A stretch of DNA of 5,281 bases from Burkholderiaceae bacterium (GTDB lineage Bacteria; Pseudomonadota; Gammaproteobacteria; Burkholderiales; Burkholderiaceae): positions 1 to 5,281 of the forward strand of contig JASLEM010000446.1 of NCBI GenBank assembly GCA_030151165.1, written 5' to 3'. Below the pieces are notes generated by a model. It was not told the origin of the DNA. It did no database searches and was given only the letters and a program-made list of their open reading frames with translations. Both the position numbers and the translations under genes were made by a program. Positions 1-5,281 of this stretch are shown piece after piece (the stretch's first letter is position 1; every line of letters begins with the position of its first letter).

Positions 1-15
1 TACTGGGGCGACGAA

Positions 16-20
16 TGGAG
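16..20 (+). promoter_or_regulatory. Ribosome binding site of the aldo/keto reductase
   Basis: TGGAG lies 8 bases before the ATG at 29 and is a good Shine-Dalgarno match. It supports this start, because the reading frame stays open to the window edge upstream and so gives no other guide. No promoter can be placed in the 28 bases available. Confidence 0.6.
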
Positions 21-28
21 ATTCCCGG

Positions 29-1012
29 ATGCAATATCGACGACTGGGCCGCGCCGGCCTGCAAGTGAGCGAGCTGTCGCTCGGTTCCTGGGTGACGTAC
101 GCGAACCAGGTGGACGTGAACGCCGCCGTCGAGATGATGGCCGCCGCGTTCGACGCCGGCGTCAACTTCTTCGACAACGCCGAGGCCTACGCCGGCGGCA
201 AGAGCGAAGAGGTGATGGGCGCCGCGCTGAAGAAGCTGGGCTGGGCGCGCCTGAACTACTCGGTGTCGACCAAGTTCTTCTGGGGCCTGCCGGACGCCGG
301 CGGCATCACCGTCAACCGCAAGAACACGCTGAACCGCAAGTACCTGATGCAGGCGATCGACGGCTCGCTGCAGCGCTTCGGGCTGGAGCACATCGACCTC
401 GTCTACTGCCACCGCGGCGACCCGAACACACCGGTCGAGGAGACCGTGCACGCGATGAGCGACATGATCACGCAGGGCAAGGCGCTGTACTGGGGCACGA
501 GCGAATGGTCGGCGTCGGACATCCGCGCGGCGTGGGAGATCGCCGAGCGCCACCACCTGCACAAGCCGGTGATGGAGCAGCCGCAGTACCACCTGTTCCA
601 CCGCGAGAAGGTCGAGAAGGAATTCGCGCGTCTGTACGAGGACATCGGCCTCGGCCTGACGACGTGGAGCCCGCTCGCCTCCGGCCTGCTGACCGGCAAG
701 TACCGCCAGGGCATCCCCGAGAAGAGCCGCGGCGCGATGCAGAGCATGGCGTTCCTGCAGGAGTCGCTGACCGACAAGGCGAAGAACGAGGCCGTCGGCA
801 AGCTGGAGTACATCGCGAAGGATCTCGGCGCGACGACCGCGCAGCTCGCGATCGCCTGGGTCGCGAAGAACCCGCACGTCAGCACCGTGATCACGGGCGC
901 GTCGAGCGTCTCGCAGCTGCAGGACAACCTGAAGGCCGCGGAGATCATTCCGAAGCTGACGCCGGAAGTGATGAAGCGGATCGACGACGTGACGTTGGCG
1001 CTGGCCGATTAA
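29..1012 (+). CDS. Aldo/keto reductase, Kv-beta-like (AKR6-type) family
   Basis: This is a cytosolic NADPH-dependent oxidoreductase that reduces aldehydes or ketones; its substrate is unknown. The 327 residues form a single (beta/alpha)8 barrel, the normal family length. The N-terminus ([19 protein letters not shown]) matches the start of Kv channel beta subunits and their bacterial relatives. The catalytic tetrad reads D49, Y54, K82 and H128. Cofactor-site segments are GTSEWS (156-161), EQPQYH (183-188), TWSPLASG (212-219) with K224, R234, and [11 protein letters not shown] (290-300); these fit NADPH binding as in the Kv-beta structure (alignment from memory). H128 sits where mammalian Kv-beta has Asn, so this is a conventional AKR tetrad and likely a competent reductase. 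E. coli YghZ (L-glyceraldehyde-3-phosphate reductase) is a more distant relative. The gene is convergent with the next operon, and no potassium channel partner is visible in the window. The family call is very secure; the physiological role is not. Confidence 0.95.
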   Translation: MQYRRLGRAGLQVSELSLGSWVTYANQVDVNAAVEMMAAAFDAGVNFFDNAEAYAGGKSEEVMGAALKKLGWARLNYSVSTKFFWGLPDAGGITVNRKNTLNRKYLMQAIDGSLQRFGLEHIDLVYCHRGDPNTPVEETVHAMSDMITQGKALYWGTSEWSASDIRAAWEIAERHHLHKPVMEQPQYHLFHREKVEKEFARLYEDIGLGLTTWSPLASGLLTGKYRQGIPEKSRGAMQSMAFLQESLTDKAKNEAVGKLEYIAKDLGATTAQLAIAWVAKNPHVSTVITGASSVSQLQDNLKAAEIIPKLTPEVMKRIDDVTLALAD

Positions 1013-1018
1013 GCGGTC

Positions 1019-1037
1019 GCCGGCTCGCGTGGCCGGC
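1019..1037. terminator. Small GC hairpin in the convergent gap, possible weak terminator
   Basis: GCCGGC (1019-1024) can pair with GCCGGC (1032-1037) around a 7-base loop. It lies between two converging stop codons (1012 and 1045), where a bidirectional terminator would be expected. The stem is only 6 bp, there is no T tract on either strand, and GCCGGC is common in such GC-rich DNA, so this is a weak call. Confidence 0.25.
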
Positions 1038-1044
1038 TGGCGGA

Positions 1045-1806
1045 TCAGCGTCGCGCGTCGAGTGCGATCGTCCAGCCTGCCGGCTCGGCGCCGGCGAGGC
1101 GCGCCACCGCGAGCCATTCGCCTTCTTCCGGCGCGGTGACGACGCAGCGGCCGTGGGCGTCCCACGCGCCGCTCGCGCCGCGTGCCTCCCAGCCGCCGCT
1201 GGTGCCCGCGTGGTTCGCGAACAGGACGGCCATGCGGTGTTGCGCCGCGTAGCCGGCCAGCAGGGCGCGTTCGCGCGCCAGGCCCGCCGCGGTCACCAGC
1301 GCGCCGGCCGCGTACACCCGCGCGCCGGCGGTCGCCGCCGCCTGCGCATGCGAGGCGTGGGTGTAGTCCGCGCAGATCGCGGTGGCGACCGGCACGCCGT
1401 CGACCGCCAGCAGCGCGCCGCCCGCGCCCGCCGCGAACGAGCGTTCCTCGCCGGGATGCAGGTGCTGCTTGGCGTACGTGCTCGTCGCGCCGTCCGGACG
1501 CAGCACGAGGGCGCCGATGAACGGCTTGCCGTCGGCGCCGCCGTGGAGCGGCGCGCCGACGACCACGGTCATGCCGAAGGCGCGCGCGGCGGCGTGCAGC
1601 GGGGCGATGCGCGGATCGTCCGCCGCGAACGACTCCTCCGGCGATCGCGGCGGCACGTAGCCGGTCAGCGACAGCTCCGGGAACATCAGGAACGCGACGC
1701 CTTCGCGCGCCGCGGCCTCGATCGCCACGAGATGGCGACGGACGTTGCCGGCGACGTCCCGATCGATCGAGCGCAGCTGCGCCGCGCCGAGCGTGAGCGG
1801 CGTCAT
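1045..1806 (-). CDS. Carbon-nitrogen hydrolase (nitrilase superfamily), substrate unknown
   Basis: This is a 253-residue single-domain CN hydrolase, expected to hydrolyse a C-N bond of an amide or carbamoyl compound through a cysteine thioester. The triad is visible in order: E44 in FPELSLTGY, K113 in YAKQHLHPGEE with a following Glu pair (120-121), and C145 in AICADYTH. Further family blocks are YAAQHRMAVLFANHAG (about 186-201) and a C-terminal GASGAWDAHG strand region. There is no signal peptide or membrane segment, so it is cytosolic and is not the apolipoprotein N-acyltransferase branch. The start is the ATG that overlaps the upstream stop as ATGA (1803-1806). AGGA lies only 3 bases before it, too close for a good site, which suggests coupling to translation of the upstream nucleotidyltransferase gene. 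The frame stays open further upstream, but that stretch lies inside the neighbour and encodes an arginine-rich shadow, so the longer reading is rejected. I cannot assign a substrate such as omega-amide, N-carbamoyl or nitrile. Confidence 0.9.
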   Translation of the reverse strand: MTPLTLGAAQLRSIDRDVAGNVRRHLVAIEAAAREGVAFLMFPELSLTGYVPPRSPEESFAADDPRIAPLHAAARAFGMTVVVGAPLHGGADGKPFIGALVLRPDGATSTYAKQHLHPGEERSFAAGAGGALLAVDGVPVATAICADYTHASHAQAAATAGARVYAAGALVTAAGLARERALLAGYAAQHRMAVLFANHAGTSGGWEARGASGAWDAHGRCVVTAPEEGEWLAVARLAGAEPAGWTIALDARR

Positions 1807-2483
1807 GCGTCCTGCAGCGTGGCCAGCTGCCCGGGCGTCCCGACATTGACCCACGGCCCGCCCCAGCGCCGGCCGCGCAGCGCGTGGCGGTCGAGGGCTT
1901 CCTCGAGCTTGGGGCGCATCGCGAGCTTCGTGCCGGGGGCGATGTCGCGGAACAGCTCGGCGCGGAACAGCGCGAAGTTCGCGTAGGTCAGCTTCGGCTC
2001 GACGTCGCGGCTGGCGAAGCCGTCGGCGGTGATGCCGAAGTCGCCGCCCGGGTGGAACGGCTCGTTGGGCACGAACCAGAGCTGGCCGAGGGCGCCGCTG
2101 GCGGTGAAGTCGGCGGCATCGGCGGCGGCGAACGGAAAGTCGGGGGCGTGGATGTCGCCCGAGACGATCCAGAAGACGTCGCCCAGGAGCGGCAGCGCCT
2201 TCGCGATGCCGCCGGCGGTCTCGAGCGCGCCCCCGTGGTCGCGGCCCTCGAACGAATAGGTGATCGACACGCCCCAGCGCGCGCCGTCGCCGAGCGCGGG
2301 CTCGAACTGTTCCTCGAGCCACGCGGTGTTGACGACGATCTCGCGCACGCCGGCGCGCGCGAGCGCCTCGATGTGCCATTCGATCAGCGGCTTGCCGTGC
2401 GCCTGCAGCAGCGGCTTCGGGGTGCGGTCGCTGAGCGGTCGCATGCGGTCGCCGCGCCCGGCGGCAAGGATCAGGGCCTTCAT
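1803..2483 (-). CDS. murU: MurU-like N-acetylmuramate-1-phosphate uridylyltransferase
   Basis: This is a nucleotidyltransferase that by homology makes UDP-MurNAc from MurNAc-1-phosphate and UTP in the peptidoglycan recycling shortcut that bypasses de novo synthesis. The 226 residues match the usual MurU length. The N-terminal nucleotide-binding signature (MKALILAAGRGDRMRPLS, then TPKPLL with K23) fixes the start. Next come NTAWL (52-56), the sugar/metal region LETAGGIAKALPLLGD (87-102), SGDI with predicted metal ligand D110, and C-terminal WVNVGTP, where N213 occupies the second metal-ligand position (Asp in Pseudomonas MurU as I recall it, Asn in GlmU). A short insert (RDHGGA, 81-86) precedes LET. 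The gene leads a two-gene operon with the CN hydrolase. The usual kinase partner AmgK is absent next to it; divergent tkt lies upstream instead. Related GDP-mannose or glucose-1-phosphate nucleotidyltransferases are the main alternative, but the short length and overall pattern favour MurU. Confidence 0.85.
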   Translation of the reverse strand: MKALILAAGRGDRMRPLSDRTPKPLLQAHGKPLIEWHIEALARAGVREIVVNTAWLEEQFEPALGDGARWGVSITYSFEGRDHGGALETAGGIAKALPLLGDVFWIVSGDIHAPDFPFAAADAADFTASGALGQLWFVPNEPFHPGGDFGITADGFASRDVEPKLTYANFALFRAELFRDIAPGTKLAMRPKLEEALDRHALRGRRWGGPWVNVGTPGQLATLQDA

Positions 2484-2489
2484 CCGGCC

Positions 2490-2495
2490 AGTGTA
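2490..2495 (-). promoter_or_regulatory. Putative -10 element for the murU operon, leaderless arrangement
   Basis: On the minus strand TACACT (2495 down to 2490) is a good -10 match. Exactly 6 bases separate it from the murU ATG, so transcription would begin at or next to the A of the start codon. No Shine-Dalgarno sequence precedes the ATG (the bases before it read TGGCCGG), which fits a leaderless mRNA. I find no convincing -35 hexamer 16-18 bases upstream. Confidence 0.5.
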
Positions 2496-2514
2496 GAGGG
2501 GCGTGCCGGCTCGA

Positions 2515-2528
2515 TTTCCGGTTTCCGG
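2515..2528. repeat. Tandem 7-bp repeat TTTCCGG x2 in the divergent promoter region
   Basis: Two perfect adjacent copies of TTTCCGG lie between the murU -10 and the tkt -10. The first copy overlaps the place where a tkt -35 element would sit (TTTCCG or TTCCGG, 18-19 bases before TAAAAT). It could be a regulator site shared by both transcripts, or chance. Confidence 0.4.
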
Positions 2529-2545
2529 CCGCCGCCGCTTAAAAT
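2516..2545 (+). promoter_or_regulatory. Probable tkt promoter
   Basis: TAAAAT at 2540-2545 matches the sigma-70 -10 consensus at five of six bases and stands out as A/T in a GC-rich stretch. The -35 is poor (TTCCGG at 2516-2521, spacing 18), so activation by a regulator is possible. Transcription would start near 2552, giving a leader of about 39 bases. It ends in an AAAAAGG ribosome binding site (2575-2581), 9 bases before the tkt ATG. Confidence 0.55.
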
Positions 2546-2590
2546 CACGGGTTCCGCCCAGTTGTCACCGCCCGAAAAAGGCCGCCATCC

Positions 2591-4660
2591 ATGTCCGAAA
2601 CGACCATCGCCGCTCCCGTCGCCACCACGATGCCCCTGCCCACCCTGATGGCCAACGCGATCCGCGCGCTGTCCATGGACGCGGTGCAAGCGGCCAATTC
2701 CGGCCACCCTGGCGCGCCGATGGGCATGGCGGACATCGCCGTCGCGCTGTGGGGCCGGCACCTGAAGCACAACCCGGCGAACCCGCACTGGGTCAACCGC
2801 GACCGCTTCGTGCTGTCGAACGGCCACGGCTCGATGCTGCAGTACTCGCTGCTGCACCTGACCGGCTATGACTTGGCCGTCGACGAGCTGAAGAACTTCC
2901 GCAAGCTGCACAGCCGCACGGCCGGCCATCCGGAAGTCGACGTGACGCCGGGCGTCGAGACGACGACCGGCCCGCTGGGCCAGGGCCTCGCGAACGCGGT
3001 CGGCATGGCGCTGGCCGAGAAACTGCTGGCCGAGGAATTCAACCGCCCGGGCCATGACATCGTCGACCACAACACCTACGTCTTCATGGGCGACGGCTGC
3101 CTGATGGAAGGCATCAGCCACGAAGCCTGCGCGCTCGCCGGCGCGTGGAAGCTGAACAAGCTGGTCGCGCTGTACGACTCCAACGGCATCTCGATCGACG
3201 GCCAGGTCAAGCCCTGGTACATCGACGACGTGCGCGGCCGCTTCGTCGCCTACGGCTGGGACGTCGTCGACCAGGTGGACGGCCACGACATCGACGTCGT
3301 CGACGCCGCGATCGTCGAGGCGCTCAAGAGCAAGACGCGCCCGACGCTGATCATCTGCAAGACCATCATCGGCAAGGGCTCGCCGAACCGCGGCGGCACC
3401 TCGAAGGCGCACGGCGAGGCGCTCGGCGACGCCGAGATCGCGCTGACCCGCGCGGCGCTCGGCTGGAACTACGCGCCGTTCGAAGTGCCCGCCGAGGTCT
3501 ACGCCGCGTGGGACGCGAAGGCCACGGGCGCGCAGCTCGAGAGCGAGTGGAACGAGGCGTTCGCCGCCTACGCGTCCGCGCACCCCGAGCTCGCCGCCGA
3601 ACTGAAGCGCCGCATGGTCGGCGACCTGCCGGCCAACTTCGCCGAGGTGGCGGCCGACGCCGTCGCCGCGATGCACGACAAGGCCGAGACCGTGGCCAGC
3701 CGCAAGGCCAGCCAGCTCGCGCTGGAGGTCTTCACGGCCGCGCTGCCGGAGATGCTGGGCGGCTCGGCCGACCTGACCGGCTCGAACCTGACCAACACGA
3801 AGAGCACGGCGCAGCTGCGCTTCAACGACGACGGCAGCGTCGTCCACGGCGAGGACGGCACGATCGGCCGCCACATCAACTACGGCGTGCGCGAGTTCGG
3901 CATGGCCGCGATCATGAACGGCGTCGCGCTGCACGGCGGCTACGTGCCGTACGGCGGCACCTTCCTCACGTTCAGCGACTACAGCCGCAATGCGATCCGC
4001 ATGGCCGCGCTGATGAAGCGCCGCGTCGTCCACGTGTTCACGCACGACTCGATCGGCCTCGGCGAGGACGGCCCGACGCATCAGTCGGTCGAGCACGCCG
4101 CCAGCCTGCGCCTGATCCCGAACCTGGACGTCTGGCGCCCGGCCGACACCGTCGAGACCACCGTCGCCTGGACGATGGCCCTCGTCAACAAGAACCGCCC
4201 GAGCGCGCTGCTGCTGTCGCGCCAGAACCTGCCGTACCTGCCGAAGGTCGACGCCGACGTCATCACGCAGGGCGCCTACGTCCTGGCCGAGCCGGCCGAG
4301 GTGGGCCTGAACCGCAAGGCGAAGGTCGTGCTGATGGCCACGGGCTCGGAAGTGCACCTCGCGCTGCAGGCGCAGGAGGCGCTCGCCAAGCTGAAGATCC
4401 CGGCGCGCGTCGTGTCGGTGCCATCGACGACCGTGTTCGACCGCCAGACCGAGTCGTACAAGGTGCAGGTGCTGCCGCGCGACATCCCGCGCGTCGCGAT
4501 CGAAGCCGGCGTCACCGACGGCTGGTGGAAGTACGGCGTGTCGGCCGTCGTCGGCCTCGACCGCTTCGGCGAGTCGGCGCCCGCGCCCGACCTGTTCAAG
4601 CTGTTCGGCTTCACGGTCGAGAACGTCGTCGCCGTCGCGCGCAAGGTCGTCGGCAAGTAA
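2591..4660 (+). CDS. tkt: Transketolase
   Basis: This thiamine-diphosphate enzyme moves two-carbon ketol units between sugar phosphates (xylulose-5-P with ribose-5-P or erythrose-4-P) in the non-oxidative pentose phosphate or Calvin-type pathway. It is cytosolic and normally a dimer. The 689 residues carry all three domains. The N-terminal ThDP domain has SGHPG (H39), NGHGS (H79), GHPEV (H113), the GDG motif (167-169, metal ligand D168) with N198, and H274. The central pyrimidine domain has SRKAS (R371), the catalytic Glu E435 in YGVREFGM, H485 in [15 protein letters not shown], and D493/H497. The C-terminal domain starts around residue 555. It is about 26 residues longer than E. coli TktA, through an N-terminal extension of about 13 residues and a longer loop at about 401-427. 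The first ATG is chosen for its AAAAAGG site; Met14 and Met20 are alternatives, since E. coli homology begins near residue 20. It is followed 108 bases later by gap, which uses its product glyceraldehyde-3-phosphate. Confidence 0.98.
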   Translation: MSETTIAAPVATTMPLPTLMANAIRALSMDAVQAANSGHPGAPMGMADIAVALWGRHLKHNPANPHWVNRDRFVLSNGHGSMLQYSLLHLTGYDLAVDELKNFRKLHSRTAGHPEVDVTPGVETTTGPLGQGLANAVGMALAEKLLAEEFNRPGHDIVDHNTYVFMGDGCLMEGISHEACALAGAWKLNKLVALYDSNGISIDGQVKPWYIDDVRGRFVAYGWDVVDQVDGHDIDVVDAAIVEALKSKTRPTLIICKTIIGKGSPNRGGTSKAHGEALGDAEIALTRAALGWNYAPFEVPAEVYAAWDAKATGAQLESEWNEAFAAYASAHPELAAELKRRMVGDLPANFAEVAADAVAAMHDKAETVASRKASQLALEVFTAALPEMLGGSADLTGSNLTNTKSTAQLRFNDDGSVVHGEDGTIGRHINYGVREFGMAAIMNGVALHGGYVPYGGTFLTFSDYSRNAIRMAALMKRRVVHVFTHDSIGLGEDGPTHQSVEHAASLRLIPNLDVWRPADTVETTVAWTMALVNKNRPSALLLSRQNLPYLPKVDADVITQGAYVLAEPAEVGLNRKAKVVLMATGSEVHLALQAQEALAKLKIPARVVSVPSTTVFDRQTESYKVQVLPRDIPRVAIEAGVTDGWWKYGVSAVVGLDRFGESAPAPDLFKLFGFTVENVVAVARKVVGK

Positions 4661-4663
4661 GGC

Positions 4664-4712
4664 CCTGCTGCGGTGCGGGGACGAAAGTTCCCGCGCCGTA
4701 ACCCGCAGCAGG
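4664..4712 (+). ncRNA. Nested GAAA-capped hairpin in the tkt-gap spacer
   Basis: Starting 3 bases after the tkt stop codon, the RNA can fold into a 12-bp stem (4671-4682 with 4687-4698, including two G-U pairs) closed by a C(GAAA)G tetraloop. This sits on an outer 7-bp stem, CCTGCTG (4664-4670) with CAGCAGG (4706-4712), with a 7-base bulge (4699-4705) on the 3' side. The three bases CGG at 4671-4673 can switch partner from CCG 4696-4698 to CCG 4703-4705, which makes the outer stem 10 bp. No U tract follows, so it is not a standard intrinsic terminator. It may set relative tkt and gap mRNA levels by protecting the tkt 3' end or by RNase processing, or act as a partial terminator. Confidence 0.6.
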
Positions 4713-4754
4713 CAGACTTCGATCCGCACCGCTCAGAATTCATCACTTCGAGAT

Positions 4755-5281
<527 letters not shown>

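Noticed and set aside
505..1986. 493-codon plus-strand open frame spanning the reductase, the gap and the hydrolase
   Set aside because: It crosses three real features with Arg-rich nonsense sequence and lies antisense to the well-supported hydrolase and part of murU.
1807..2379. Upstream extension of the hydrolase frame through murU (444-codon reading), as a possible fusion protein
   Set aside because: The extra N-terminal part is an Arg-rich out-of-frame copy of murU. The conserved hydrolase begins at MTPLTLGAAQ with the ATGA overlap.
1884..2648. 254-codon plus-strand open frame antisense to murU
   Set aside because: It has no recognisable domain and low-complexity composition, runs into the start of tkt, and opposes a clear nucleotidyltransferase gene.
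3145..4701. 518-codon plus-strand open frame inside tkt
   Set aside because: It is extremely Arg/Gly/Ala-rich, in the wrong frame within tkt, and has no family features; it is a GC-driven shadow.
4664..4712. Standard intrinsic terminator between tkt and gap
   Set aside because: The hairpin is strong, but CAGACTTCG rather than a U tract follows it; it is reported as a structured spacer instead.
2480..4729. Very long minus-strand open frame (749 codons) antisense to the whole of tkt
   Set aside because: It is an Arg/Asp/Val/Ala-rich low-complexity shadow with no recognisable domain, produced by high third-position GC on the strand opposite a clear transketolase gene.
4711..4739. Possible independent gap promoter with CAGAAT as a -10
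   Set aside because: Only four of six bases match, and no -35 is visible at 16-18 bases upstream, so I do not call it.

Overview
The window is very GC-rich, with codon third positions almost all G or C. It carries a short central-carbon cluster of the kind seen in Betaproteobacteria, and my best guess is order Burkholderiales. That guess rests on the tkt-gap gene order, the style of the protein sequences, and a MurU-type nucleotidyltransferase rather than on any marker gene. The window is almost fully coding, and all three intergenic gaps are under about 110 bases.

Layout from left to right: (1) A complete plus-strand aldo/keto reductase of the Kv-beta-like (AKR6) group occupies 29-1012. (2) A 32-base convergent gap follows, holding a small GC hairpin. 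(3) A two-gene minus-strand operon runs from 2483 down to 1045. Its first gene is a MurU-like sugar-1-phosphate nucleotidyltransferase, and its second is a nitrilase-superfamily carbon-nitrogen hydrolase. The two overlap by ATGA, which suggests coupled translation. (4) A 107-base divergent promoter region (2484-2590) serves this operon and tkt. It contains a TAAAAT -10 element for tkt, a TACACT -10 element for murU placed so that the murU mRNA may be leaderless, and a tandem TTTCCGG repeat. (5) Transketolase (tkt) occupies 2591-4660, complete with all expected thiamine-diphosphate and catalytic residues. (6) A 108-base tkt-gap spacer (4661-4768) holds a strong GAAA-capped nested hairpin without a U tract, plus a downstream segment that could pair with its 5' arm instead. 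(7) The first 171 residues of NAD-type glyceraldehyde-3-phosphate dehydrogenase start at 4769 and run off the window end.

Transketolase and GAPDH share glyceraldehyde-3-phosphate and link the non-oxidative pentose phosphate pathway to glycolysis/gluconeogenesis, so their co-orientation makes metabolic sense. The MurU-like gene points to peptidoglycan recycling (MurNAc-1-P to UDP-MurNAc). Its usual partner kinase AmgK is not next to it, and the hydrolase it is coupled to has no assignable substrate. I see no mobile element, CRISPR array, tRNA or rRNA. No novel multi-gene system stands out. The most interesting non-coding signal is the tkt-gap spacer RNA structure.
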